DNA of 64,000 bases, taken from positions 248,001 through 312,000 of the forward strand of contig NZ_QZFU01000055.1 of assembly GCF_003598715.1 (NCBI RefSeq). Direction: 5' to 3'. The notes below the pieces were generated by a model. That model saw only the letters and a list, made by a program, of their open reading frames with translations. It was not told where the DNA came from and searched no databases. Source of the DNA: Nocardia panacis (lineage in GTDB: Bacteria > Actinomycetota > Actinomycetes > Mycobacteriales > Mycobacteriaceae). The position numbers and the translations under genes are program-made. Positions 48,205-56,212 of this stretch are shown piece after piece; positions within the stretch are counted from its first letter, which is position 1, and every line of letters starts with the position of its first letter.

Positions 48205-49676
48205 CGCGGAATGGTGCTCCTCCCGAGATCAGGCGCGCGATTGGCCCAGCGGTCGCCCGCCACGTCGCCCATCATTTGATCGGCCCGGCTCATTCCGCTC
48301 GTCGCGGCGCGCGCCTGTGTGACCCGGTTCGCGACCTTGGCCGCACTGGAGGCTACCCCGCCCGAGCCGCTCGGGCCGGAGGCGCGCGCTGCCTCCGCGC
48401 CCGCGCCCGCCCCACCGCCGCCACCGCGCGGTGGTGTCGGCGGCTTCCCGCCGCCGCGCGGACCCAAGCCGCCCGGCGGACGCGGACCCGAACCCGAGCC
48501 GCTGACATATCCGGCCGAACCCGGTTGTGCCGCACCGCGAACGCCGACCGCCTTGGTGCCCATGGCGCCGAGGGCGGCGATACCGACCAGGGTGCCACCG
48601 GCGGCGGTCAGACCCGAACCGCCGGAGCCGACGATGGCCACCGCGGGCACCACCAGACGCATCAGCGCGGGCAGCACGAACGCCACACTGCACAGCAGCA
48701 CGACGGCGACCAGCATGCGCTGGGCCTGTTCACCTTCCGGCAATCCGCCGGTGGAGGTGAGGCTGTCGACATGGCCCGCCGTGGTGAAGGCGATCATGTA
48801 GACGATGGCCGCCACCGGCTTCCACAGCATGAAGGCCACGATCCAGCCGATGAGCTTCTGATAGGACTGCTTGCCCAGATTCATCCCCGAGGCGGCGGCG
48901 GCCAGCGGCAGCACGCCCGCCGCGATCACCAGCAGCCCTTGGCGCACGATGGCCAGCACGATCTGGGCCAGCGCGCCGAGCAGACCGACGATGGCGATGA
49001 TCAACACCAGACCCGGCGAGAACGCTTGCAGCTTACTGGTTTTCACCATGAGCTCGGCCAGGTCCTTGGCATTGCCGTTGGTGGCATCGCTGATGAGCCA
49101 TTCGGCGAAGCGATCCGAGGCCTGGGTGCCCGCCACGATGACCGCGCCGAGCATCCAGGAGCTGAAAACCACTCTGGCGAACATGCGGAACGATTCGGCG
49201 GCCTCGTTCATCACCGCGCCGCGCCTGGCCTCGGCGAGTCTGAGTCCGGACAGGATCACCGACGCGATCAGCAGCAGTATCTGCGCCTGATAGGTGTATT
49301 CGTTGATCTTGGTGAACAATTCGCCGGAATTGCTCGCCGCCTCATTGGGCACCTTCATCCAGAAGGTCAGCGCCAGGATGATGGCCTGGCCCAGACCGTT
49401 CATCAGCGAGTCGACCACCTTGCCGAAGGTGGAGTCCCACGCCTTGTCCTTGATCGCGTCGGCGGCCTTGCCCGGATGCGCGGCGGCATTGCCCGCCTTG
49501 CACGCGGCCGAGGCGGCATCGCCGAGTGAGACACCGGGTAGCCCGACATTGTCGAGGGTGTCGTGGATCTCGTTGCAGGTCGGGTCGAATCCGTAGCCCT
49601 GACCGTAGGCGACGGTCGGGGTCGCGATCATCACCGTGAACATGACCGCGAGAATCGTGAGTAGCCGCCTCACCAT
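48201..49676 (-). CDS. TrbL/VirB6-like polytopic membrane protein
   Basis: A 491-residue protein. An N-terminal signal-like helix (LLTILAVMFTVMIATPTVAYG) precedes an exported loop with two cysteines (DPTCNEIHDT, SAACKAG). About seven further transmembrane helices follow (ILALTFWM; AQILLLIASVILSGLRLA; GLVLIIAIVGLLGALAQIVL; LLVIAAGVLPLAAAASG; MLVAVVLLCSVAFVLPAL). A Gly/Pro/Ser-rich cytoplasmic tail (about residues 390-491) ends it. This is the plan of TrbL/VirB6 channel proteins. The ATG at 49676 follows GAGGGGTGG; a longer frame from upstream is not supported. Stop overlaps the SCO6880-like gene. Confidence 0.82.
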   Translation of the reverse strand: MVRRLLTILAVMFTVMIATPTVAYGQGYGFDPTCNEIHDTLDNVGLPGVSLGDAASAACKAGNAAAHPGKAADAIKDKAWDSTFGKVVDSLMNGLGQAIILALTFWMKVPNEAASNSGELFTKINEYTYQAQILLLIASVILSGLRLAEARRGAVMNEAAESFRMFARVVFSSWMLGAVIVAGTQASDRFAEWLISDATNGNAKDLAELMVKTSKLQAFSPGLVLIIAIVGLLGALAQIVLAIVRQGLLVIAAGVLPLAAAASGMNLGKQSYQKLIGWIVAFMLWKPVAAIVYMIAFTTAGHVDSLTSTGGLPEGEQAQRMLVAVVLLCSVAFVLPALMRLVVPAVAIVGSGGSGLTAAGGTLVGIAALGAMGTKAVGVRGAAQPGSAGYVSGSGSGPRPPGGLGPRGGGKPPTPPRGGGGGAGAGAEAARASGPSGSGGVASSAAKVANRVTQARAATSGMSRADQMMGDVAGDRWANRAPDLGRSTIPR

Positions 49677-49731
49677 TGTGTCCACCCCTCGAGGTTTCGC
49701 AGGGACTCGATCTGCACGCGCTTGCGCCCCT

Positions 49732-50544
49732 TCACCATTTGGTCCACCCATTGAGCGATTCGACGTATTCGGTCTGCGGGTTGTTGGAACTGGCGGGCTT
49801 GAGCCGCCAGTCCCCCGCGTCCCACACCATGACCAGGCGCACCGCCGCCCACAACTGTTTACCGTCCACCTGCGGTCCGCGCGAGGCCAATCGCAGGATG
49901 GCCAGATCGTCGGCGTAGTCGTCGATCTTGAACGCGTCGGAGGCGACGAAGTATTTGGTGACCTTCTCCGACTGCTGCTTGGGCAGGCGATCGGCGGCCA
50001 GCGCCTTGTCGTAGGCGGCGATCTGCTGGGCGCTGCCGCGCACCTGGCGCATGTACAGGTCACGGTCGGCGGGACGGGCATTGAGCCGGTAGGTGATCTG
50101 CGCGGCGGCCAGCGCGGCGCCCTGCGGGCTGTGCGAATAGCCCACGGCCAGACCGTCTTCGATGCGGGTCGGTCCGTCGGAGGTGGAGAACGGGACCGAC
50201 GCGCCGTACACCCGCTGCCAGCCGTGCGGTGCGGTGGTGCCCGTCGGCGCCCCGGTGAGCCAGTCGGCGTCGGCGGGTCTGCGCTGGCGCGCCGGATCCT
50301 GCGCGAGCGGCTGCCCCGCCGGGTTGTTCGGGATATCGACGCGACGGTTGAGGATATCCACCTCGGGATCGGCGAATCCGGTGGCGTTCGGGTCGCCGCC
50401 CGCCGCGGGCGCGGTGGCCGACTTCGGCTCGTCGCGGGCGATGTACATGACCAGCCCGACGATGAGGATGAGCGCGAGCACCGCACCGGACGCGATGAGC
50501 CCGAACGAGACGCGCTCGCGCCCCGGCGCATCCTTCTCGCTCAC
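49732..50544 (-). CDS. VirB8-like single-pass subunit of the type IV locus
   Basis: A 270-residue protein. A short basic cytoplasmic N-terminus (VSEKDAPGRERVS) precedes one transmembrane helix (GLIASGAVLALILIVGLVMY, about 15-34) and an external domain. The domain contains HGWQRVYGASVPFSTSDGPT and AVGYSHSPQGAALAAAQITY, and ends WDAGDWRLKPAS...WTKW. The SPQGAALAA block and the W-x4-G-x2-P pattern are shared with the lipoprotein encoded just upstream, so the two are probably paralogues. The GTG at 50544 overlaps that gene's stop. Confidence 0.72.
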   Translation of the reverse strand: MSEKDAPGRERVSFGLIASGAVLALILIVGLVMYIARDEPKSATAPAAGGDPNATGFADPEVDILNRRVDIPNNPAGQPLAQDPARQRRPADADWLTGAPTGTTAPHGWQRVYGASVPFSTSDGPTRIEDGLAVGYSHSPQGAALAAAQITYRLNARPADRDLYMRQVRGSAQQIAAYDKALAADRLPKQQSEKVTKYFVASDAFKIDDYADDLAILRLASRGPQVDGKQLWAAVRLVMVWDAGDWRLKPASSNNPQTEYVESLNGWTKW

Positions 50545-51170
50545 CGCGGAGCCTCCAATTTCACGATATCCCCTGGTATTTCGTTGACCGGTTCGAGCCG
50601 CCGGGCCGTATCGCCCGGATCGGGCAGCCGTAGCCGCCAATCCTCGGCGAACCACTCGACGGTGGCGTGGTTGACCGACCGCGACCGGTCCGGGTATTCG
50701 GTGTAGATATCCACGGCGCCGCTCGCCTCGGTGTAGCCGGTGAACCGGTAGCCGAGCAGGCGCGGCACGTACTCGGGCGCGGCCGGACCCGGTATCGACA
50801 CCTGGATGCGGGTGATCGCCCACTCGTCCTTGGCGCGGCCCGGAACCAACTCCCGCGCCGCCACCTTCGCCCATTCGCCGTCGGTGGCCACACCGAGTCG
50901 GACGGTATGGGCGATGGCCGCCAGCGCCGCGCCCTGCGGCGAACGATCGAAACCCGTCGCGGCGCCGGTATCGGTGCGTTTGGGTCCCTGATCGGCCTGC
51001 GGGAGCGAAACACCCTGGTACTGCTGCCAGGTCACATTCGTCGGCGCGCCGGACAGATCCGACCCGCGCGGGGCCGACTCGGCACCGCCGCCACAGCCGA
51101 CGGCGGTCAGCAGCAGGGCCGCGCCCATCAAGGGCGCACCCCAGTTACGCAGTGTCGCGACACCATTCAT
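50541..51170 (-). CDS. Lipoprotein paralogue of the adjacent VirB8-like subunit
   Basis: A 209-residue lipoprotein. The signal peptide ends in a lipobox (LLLTAVGCGGG). The mature domain has TWQQYQGVSLPQADQGPKRT and ATGFDRSPQGAALAAIAHTV and ends VEWFAEDWRLRLPDPG. The order of the W-G-P, SPQGAALAA and final WRL motifs parallels the VirB8-like protein encoded next. The ATG at 51170 is preferred to a GTG at 51179 because GGGTGG then lies 6 bases upstream. Its domain could face the cell wall and partner the transmembrane paralogue. Not recognised outside this type of locus. Confidence 0.7.
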   Translation of the reverse strand: MNGVATLRNWGAPLMGAALLLTAVGCGGGAESAPRGSDLSGAPTNVTWQQYQGVSLPQADQGPKRTDTGAATGFDRSPQGAALAAIAHTVRLGVATDGEWAKVAARELVPGRAKDEWAITRIQVSIPGPAAPEYVPRLLGYRFTGYTEASGAVDIYTEYPDRSRSVNHATVEWFAEDWRLRLPDPGDTARRLEPVNEIPGDIVKLEAPR

Positions 51171-51182
51171 CTGTGCCACCCG

Positions 51183-51461
51183 TCACGCGGGCAGGAAGGC
51201 GAGCGCGATTCCGGAGGCCCCGCTGGCGACGATGGCCCCGATCAGGCTCATCAGGATGCCGTGCGAGGCGTCGTTCATGGCCCAATCGTTGCGGAATACC
51301 AGCCACAACTTCCCGGCCGAGACGATCATCCACGCCACACACGCCAGCAGCACGAACCACAGCAGCCAGTTGAGCAACTGCATGATCGGTTCGACCACCT
51401 CGGCGGGCATCTGCTTGTACGCGAGCACGCCTACCGACATCTGTACCCCTATCTCGGACAT
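51183..51461 (-). CDS. Pilin-like two-helix membrane protein 1 (VirB2/TrbC-like)
   Basis: A 92-residue protein with two transmembrane helices: LLNWLLWFVLLACVAWMIVS (about 29-48) and ILMSLIGAIVASGASGIALA (about 69-88). They are separated by a polar loop (FRNDWAMNDASH). Size and topology match VirB2/TrbC-type pilins. It lies 1 bp from the next pilin-like gene, to which it is similar in plan (Q-L-x3-L-x-W-F-V-L-L). An alternative start is M8. No signal-peptidase site is clear, so pilin identity is inferred from topology and context. Confidence 0.65.
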   Translation of the reverse strand: MSEIGVQMSVGVLAYKQMPAEVVEPIMQLLNWLLWFVLLACVAWMIVSAGKLWLVFRNDWAMNDASHGILMSLIGAIVASGASGIALAFLPA

Positions 51462-51462
51462 G

Positions 51463-51759
51463 TCAGGTGCCGATCACCGCGTTCATGATGGTGCCCGCGC
51501 TGGTGGCCACCACTCCGCCGATCATGGCCCCCGCCACCATCTTCGGTGATTCCAGGCCGCCACCGGACCACTTCTCCCAGGCGAATCGGCCACCGGCGTA
51601 GACGATGCCGCAGATGCCGGACAGCAGTACGAACCAGGTTAGGTAGCGCACCAATTGCAGGATCTTGTCCGACCCCGGCGGGGCCTGCGGGGTGGGATTG
51701 CCGACCTGTGCCAGGAGGGAGCCGTACGTGTCCTGCACGGCGAGGAGAAACATGCTCAT
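51463..51759 (-). CDS. Pilin-like two-helix membrane protein 2 (VirB2/TrbC-like)
   Basis: A 98-residue protein. A polar N-terminal segment with a Pro-rich stretch (GNPTPQAPPGS) is followed by two helices: LVRYLTWFVLLSGICGIVYA (about 36-55) and VAGAMIGGVVATSAGTIMNA (about 74-93). Between them is a short loop with EKWSGGGLESPK. It is immediately upstream of the similar gene at 51183-51461, consistent with tandem duplication of a pilin gene. Both lie in the middle of the type IV operon, where VirB2 homologues are expected. Confidence 0.65.
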   Translation of the reverse strand: MSMFLLAVQDTYGSLLAQVGNPTPQAPPGSDKILQLVRYLTWFVLLSGICGIVYAGGRFAWEKWSGGGLESPKMVAGAMIGGVVATSAGTIMNAVIGT

Positions 51760-51826
51760 CGGGTGCCTTTCTGGATACGTGAACTACTGCGTGAACGCGC
51801 CGATCCCGCACGCGCTCGGTGGGTGG

Positions 51827-52474
51827 TCATCGCGGCCCCTCCTCCGAATGCGTTCCGGCACTCAGATTTTCGCGCACGGCCGCAACAATATCGGCCCCGA
51901 GTTCGCGAAGTTCCATCGGTACCTCGTCCAATGGATCGATCTTGCGCTTCTTGGCGGGCGGGGGCGGATCGCCCGGCGACCACACCGGCAGTTGCTCGGG
52001 CTCCACCAGCGTCCACTCCTCCACCCACGGCACCTGCCACAGTTGTCCGGCCAGCGAACCGACCACATCGCGGTAGCGGCGGATCTCGGCGGGCAGCCGA
52101 CCGGGGCGGGCGGCGACGGTGATCAGACCCAGCACCTCGGCCGCACCCGCGAAACCCGAATGATGTTGCCGCAGCAGGTCGTGCGCGCGGGTCAGGCCCG
52201 AGATGGTCTCCCTGGCCACCAGTGCCACGAACGGGGATTCCCGCTCGAAGACGCCGGGCCAGCGGCGGCCCGCGTCGGCCGCCGGGGCGAGCACATGCGA
52301 CAGGACACTGGCGCCCGCGCCGCCGTGCACGCCGAGCAGCCACACCAGCGGGGCGCGACCGACACCGGGAACTGGTCGATCCCAGATGGGGGCGCGACGG
52401 GATTCGGGCGGGGCGACCACACCCGCGGTGGCCGGATCGGTGGAGCGGCGGCGAAGTTTCATAGCGGCGGTCAT
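51827..52474 (-). CDS. DUF6668-like protein with degenerate P-loop
   Basis: A 215-residue soluble protein. A loop at about residues 48-59, GVHGGAGASVLSH, has the glycines of a P-loop but no lysine (GAGAS instead of GxGKS/T). Later sequence includes FVALVARETISGLTRAHDLL and LGLITVAARPGRLPAEI, reminiscent of ParA/MinD relatives. I associate it with the DUF6668 family of actinobacterial conjugation-like loci, from memory. It overlaps the ParA-like gene by ATGA. Without the lysine, ATP hydrolysis is unlikely; it may be a structural partner of the neighbouring protein. Confidence 0.65.
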   Translation of the reverse strand: MTAAMKLRRRSTDPATAGVVAPPESRRAPIWDRPVPGVGRAPLVWLLGVHGGAGASVLSHVLAPAADAGRRWPGVFERESPFVALVARETISGLTRAHDLLRQHHSGFAGAAEVLGLITVAARPGRLPAEIRRYRDVVGSLAGQLWQVPWVEEWTLVEPEQLPVWSPGDPPPPAKKRKIDPLDEVPMELRELGADIVAAVRENLSAGTHSEEGPR

Positions 52475-53340
52475 GATGCCACCCCCGCGAGCAGCTGCTC
52501 ATACGCGCGGCGCGTCGCGGGCGCGAGCGCCGCGTGCCGGACCAGTTCTCCCCTGGCGAGATGCGGATCGTAAGGCACCTCGCGGATATCGCGCACCCAG
52601 CCGGACAGGTTCTCGCGCAGATGCTCGGCGATGCGCGAGTCGCCGCCCGGATGCTGATGGGAGATGACGACCGTGGTATCGCCCACCACCCCGCCACCGG
52701 GACCCGCACCGGTGCTGCCGAATTCGTCGTCGAGCCATTCGAGGGTGACGCGCAGCCGGTTCGCGGCGTCGGTGCGCGCGGGGATGGCGAGCACCAGCGC
52801 GACATCGGCGTCGTCCAGCAATGGACGCAGCTGACGGCCCGCGATGGGCGTGCCGCCGTCGTAGACGGCGGTGTAGCCCGCCTCGTGCACGCCTCGGGCC
52901 ACCGTGAGGTAGGTGGCGCGCCGCCGCAGCGGCGCCGCGTCGCGCCAGAGCAGACCGTAACCGGAAGTGGAGCGGGACAGGCATTCCTTGAGCGGCGCGG
53001 GTTCGTCGTCGCCGCGGCCGTAGAGCCAGGACTGCAGGCTGATCGGGTGCAGGTGCTCGTCCGCGCCGCGCAGCGCCAGATCGCTGCCCGCGGCGGTGGC
53101 GTCCACCGCCACCGTCGCCGTCTCGCCCGCCAGTTCCCCGGCGAGCCCGAGCGCCGTCGTGGTGGTGCCCGCGCCGCCGCAGCCGCCGACCACCAGGATC
53201 GGGCGCGGCAATCCGCCCGCGCCGTCCTCGCCGTCGCGACCGCGGCGGAAACGCACCACCGACGCCTTGGAGCGCGCGCCAGCGCCCGACGCGCCGCCCT
53301 CGGGCGTCTCGTCGAGCCAGCGGCTCCAGTCCTCTGCCAT
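52471..53340 (-). CDS. MinD/ParA-like protein with non-canonical Walker A
   Basis: A 289-residue protein of SIMIBI/ParA type. The N-terminal 45 residues are polar. Then VVGGCGGAGTTTTALGLAGE aligns with the deviant Walker A of MinD (KGGxGKTT), but both lysines are missing (Cys and Thr in their places). A switch-like VAVDATAAGSDLALRG and a later AVYDGGTPIAG follow, with VALVLAIPARTDAANRL at the base-binding position. TadZ/CpaE-type proteins also have altered Walker A loops, so a spatial or assembly role without classical ATPase cycling is possible. Coupled to the DUF6668-like gene by ATGA. Confidence 0.72.
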   Translation of the reverse strand: MAEDWSRWLDETPEGGASGAGARSKASVVRFRRGRDGEDGAGGLPRPILVVGGCGGAGTTTTALGLAGELAGETATVAVDATAAGSDLALRGADEHLHPISLQSWLYGRGDDEPAPLKECLSRSTSGYGLLWRDAAPLRRRATYLTVARGVHEAGYTAVYDGGTPIAGRQLRPLLDDADVALVLAIPARTDAANRLRVTLEWLDDEFGSTGAGPGGGVVGDTTVVISHQHPGGDSRIAEHLRENLSGWVRDIREVPYDPHLARGELVRHAALAPATRRAYEQLLAGVAS

Positions 53341-53355
53341 TGCTCCTGCTCTCCT

Positions 53356-54285
53356 CTATCCGGCCGCGATACCGGTGATCAGGGCGCGGCCCCCGATCAC
53401 CGCCGTGGTGACGATCTGCCTGTTGTAGGTCGTCGGTCCCGCGCCCGGCCGGAAAACGGTGACCTCGACGGCGTATCTGCCCTCGGTGATGGTCGTGACG
53501 TGCACACAGTGCGAGGCGCCCGCGGGCACCGAATCGATTCCGCGCTGGATCATCTCGGCCGAGGAGACCGGCGCGTCCGGCGCGACCGCTGCCCGCGCCC
53601 GCTCCCCCGACCGCTCGACGTAGTAGGCGTACTGGAACGCCAGAATGGCGTCCGGTCCGGAATCCGTGCCACCCGGCGCACTACTGCGCAACACGCCGTC
53701 GCCCTGTTCGGTGCGGCATTCGTCGCCGCCGGATGGCGCACTGCCCGCAGTGAATTGGAGCGTGGTCGGCGCGGCGCCCGCCCCCTTGGATCCGTCGGCG
53801 AGCAGATAGGCCACCGCCGCCGCGGCCGCGAGCAGGACCAGCACCACGGCGACGAGCACAATGAGCGCCCGCTTGCGGCGGGCCGCGCCGATATCGCGCG
53901 CCTCCTGACGCAGCGCCCGCGAGGCGGTGACGGGTCTGGAGCCGAAGATGTCCTCCGGTTCGTCCTCGGGCCACGGGAACCGAACGACCTCGCCTCCGCC
54001 CGGCGCGGCGTAATCGTCGTCCGGACCGGGGGCGCGGCCGATCCAATCCGACCAGCCGCCGGTGAATTCGGCGCGATCGGCGGGCAGATCGGTGGGGGCC
54101 TCGTGCTCGATCCGCTCGACGGGCTCGTCCTCGGCCCGAATGTAGTTGGGGAACTGCGCCGGACCCTCCGCCTCGCGCGGCGCGGCGCCGGTGGCCTCGG
54201 TCGGATGCGGACCCAGCGGCGCGGCGGGCTCGGGTTCCAGGGGTGAGTACCAACGCTCGGACAGGTCTTTGTACGAGTTCAACAT
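53356..54285 (-). CDS. Single-pass VirB8/NTF2-like subunit with acidic N-terminal tail
   Basis: A 309-residue protein. Residues 1-130 are a Pro/Glu/Asp-rich cytoplasmic tail (MLNSYKDLSERWYSP, then acidic repeats). One transmembrane helix (ALIVLVAVVLVLLAAAAAVA, about 139-158) leads to an external domain (AFQYAYYVERSGERARAAVA, GASHCVHVTTITEGRYAVEV, IVTTAVIGGRALITGI). This strand-rich C-terminal domain is of the NTF2-like type seen in VirB8/TcpC. It lies 57 bp downstream of the cutinase-like gene and 15 bp upstream of the ParA-like gene. The acidic tail may contact a cytoplasmic ATPase. Confidence 0.65.
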   Translation of the reverse strand: MLNSYKDLSERWYSPLEPEPAAPLGPHPTEATGAAPREAEGPAQFPNYIRAEDEPVERIEHEAPTDLPADRAEFTGGWSDWIGRAPGPDDDYAAPGGGEVVRFPWPEDEPEDIFGSRPVTASRALRQEARDIGAARRKRALIVLVAVVLVLLAAAAAVAYLLADGSKGAGAAPTTLQFTAGSAPSGGDECRTEQGDGVLRSSAPGGTDSGPDAILAFQYAYYVERSGERARAAVAPDAPVSSAEMIQRGIDSVPAGASHCVHVTTITEGRYAVEVTVFRPGAGPTTYNRQIVTTAVIGGRALITGIAAG

Positions 54286-54342
54286 TCCCCCATTCCCGCG
54301 GGGCCGGGCACGTGGTGTCGCATTGACGGACCCTCTCGGCGT

Positions 54343-55920
54343 TCAGTTCATGGAGAACGGGTAGGCGTTGGTACCGGGGCGATCGGCGGGCACGGCGCTC
54401 GGACCGCTCCCAAACGGAAATTGTCCCGTACCGGACGAATTCGGCGTACTCGACGCGCCGGGGCTCGACGAGAATGCCGGTGGGGGCGGGTTTGCGCTAC
54501 GCTGCGGCCCGAATTTCCCGGCCAGATCGGCGGCCACCGCGGCGAGCCATCCGGCGACGAAGCGCGTCGGGGCCTGACCATTGGCCGAGACCGCCGCATT
54601 GTTGTATCCGGTGTGGCGCTGGACGGTATCCCAATAGCGCACCCAGGTGGTGGCGTCGAGCAATTCGGCATTGTCGGTGATGGTGCCGACGACGGCGCCG
54701 TAGGCCTGATTCACCAAGCGCGACACCGTGGTCGGCGGCACGAGTTGGGTGACCGATCCGACCAGTCGGGTGCCGAGCAATTGCAGGCTGCCCACCGGGT
54801 CGGACAGACCCGCCGTGGCCAAATCGGCGATGGCCGCCGGATTGAGCACGGTGCGGATGACCGCATTCACCGCGTTGAGTCCGATCAGGCCGACGCGCAG
54901 CAGCGCTTGCAGTGCGCCGGGCAGGTCCACCCTGCTGCGCGGATCGGCGGCGTCGGCCACCCGCTCGGAGATCGACTTCTGCGGCGCCAGAGACAGATTC
55001 GCGGCCGTGCTGCCGCGCAGATCCTGTCCGGCGACGGCGGCGGCGGTCTTGATCGAGGTGAATGCCAGTGCCTGCGCGATGGATTCCAGCGAGGCGATGG
55101 GATCGCCGCCGGACAGTTCGGACTGACCGGCGATACTCGCCACCGCCCGCAGCAGCGGCGCGCCGATGGGTGCGTCGCACGCCAAATCGCCTGCGGCACA
55201 GAAACTCGCGACCCGACCGGTGAGCGCGCCGAAGGCGGCGGCCCGATCGCGCTCCGGACCGATCCCACCGCCGGAGGCGGGTGGTTCGGGCAGTGCGCGC
55301 ACCGAGGTCAACCGAGCACCCTCGGTGCCGGGGGCGGGATCCGGCGAGTCCTTGCCCGGCGCGCCGGGAAACAGTGGCGCACCGGGATTTCGAGTCGGAT
55401 CGCCGAACAGCGCGACCGCCGCGATCCGATCCGCCGCCACCGCGCCGTGGCCGAGCCCGACCTCCTGGGCGAAGACCGAAGCCACGTGCGCCCCTTGGGA
55501 ATACCCGATCACCGCCAGTCTGGTCTCCGGGCAGCGACGCAGGATATCGGCCGACATGGCACGCAGGCGACCCAGGCCGCCCGCGACGGAATCCGCGTAG
55601 GGGGCGCGGCCGCCGCCGAGCACCCCACCGAAGCTGGATTCGTAAGGGACATAAGCCCGTTCGACCAAGCCGGGGGTGGGGGCCAAGGCCAGCAGCGGAC
55701 GGAAGACGGTGGAGAGCATGCCGGTGTCGGTGGTCGGCGCGGCGTCCGGTGACGATTCCCCGGTGCCCTGGATGCCCAATGCGTACAGTGCCGGGCAGAT
55801 GGTGATCGGCAGCTCGGTGGGCGGGGCCGGATCCGCCAGCGCCACACCGGAATCCGCGGTCACCGCGGCGACGGTGAACGCAACGAGCATTCCCGCAACT
55901 TTTTCCGTGCACCTTGTCAT
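54343..55920 (-). CDS. Secreted cutinase-like esterase with a long internal insertion
   Basis: A 525-residue alpha/beta hydrolase. A signal peptide (MTRCTEKVAGMLVAFTVAAV, to about ALADP) precedes the cutinase-like domain: CPALYALGIQGTGES, the nucleophile elbow AVIGYSQGAHVASVFA, and FCAAGDLACDAP with the expected Asp and cysteines. The catalytic His usually follows 15-30 residues later; the nearest good candidate is in WDTVQRHTGYNN, over 200 residues on, so the domain is probably split by an insertion. A Pro/Ser-rich tail ends the protein. Starts at 55920 (ATG) and 55932 (GTG) are both possible. First gene of the type IV operon by strand and spacing. Confidence 0.8.
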   Translation of the reverse strand: MTRCTEKVAGMLVAFTVAAVTADSGVALADPAPPTELPITICPALYALGIQGTGESSPDAAPTTDTGMLSTVFRPLLALAPTPGLVERAYVPYESSFGGVLGGGRAPYADSVAGGLGRLRAMSADILRRCPETRLAVIGYSQGAHVASVFAQEVGLGHGAVAADRIAAVALFGDPTRNPGAPLFPGAPGKDSPDPAPGTEGARLTSVRALPEPPASGGGIGPERDRAAAFGALTGRVASFCAAGDLACDAPIGAPLLRAVASIAGQSELSGGDPIASLESIAQALAFTSIKTAAAVAGQDLRGSTAANLSLAPQKSISERVADAADPRSRVDLPGALQALLRVGLIGLNAVNAVIRTVLNPAAIADLATAGLSDPVGSLQLLGTRLVGSVTQLVPPTTVSRLVNQAYGAVVGTITDNAELLDATTWVRYWDTVQRHTGYNNAAVSANGQAPTRFVAGWLAAVAADLAGKFGPQRSANPPPPAFSSSPGASSTPNSSGTGQFPFGSGPSAVPADRPGTNAYPFSMN

Positions 55921-55932
55921 AGCGATCCGCAC

Positions 55933-56212
55933 TCAGTTCGTCTTGCCGCCGTTGACACACGCTCGTCGAAACGCAATAGACCGTAACAGATTCCGACTTT
56001 TGACACCGCGATGGCGAAAAACTTCCGCGAACCGCGGCGCGGTCGCGGGCACATCGACGCGCATCGCCCGGAACATTCCGACAACTTTACGAGGGCCGGA
56101 ATTCGAGGGCAACCACCGAGCGATCGAATGGCTGGGAATACCGCACCGAACCCATTGCGGGTCAGCTAATTTTAAGCTACGTATACGACGGTATGGTTCG
56201 ACACCGGCGAAC
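55933..56212. promoter_or_regulatory. Gap between rel and the cutinase-like gene; probable promoter of the type IV operon
   Basis: No gene is seen. The segment contains the most AT-rich patch nearby (CTAATTTTAAGCTACGTATA at about 56165-56184), reading on the minus strand toward the cutinase-like gene. No intrinsic terminator of rel was identified, so read-through from rel into the operon is also possible. Confidence 0.4.

Larger units (their letters stand above)
39016..55932. other. Chromosomal type IV secretion/conjugation-like locus
   Basis: About 17 kb between ppiB and rel. All genes but one are on the minus strand, and at least five junctions are four-base ATGA/GTGA overlaps (40010, 42532, 48201, 50541, 52471). 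Components: VirD4-type and VirB4-type ATPases, SCO6880-like protein, TrbL/VirB6-like channel protein, two pilin-like proteins, VirB8/NTF2-like subunits and lipoproteins, peptidoglycan-degrading protein, ParA-like proteins, DUF4913 protein and cutinase-like esterase. No relaxase, integrase, excisionase, replication or partition gene and no flanking tRNA were seen. It is probably a fixed secretion system derived from a conjugative element; the cargo is unknown. Confidence 0.7.

Noticed and set aside
39016..55932. Self-transmissible integrative conjugative element
   Set aside because: No relaxase, integrase, excisionase, tRNA-flanked attachment sites or replication gene were recognised.
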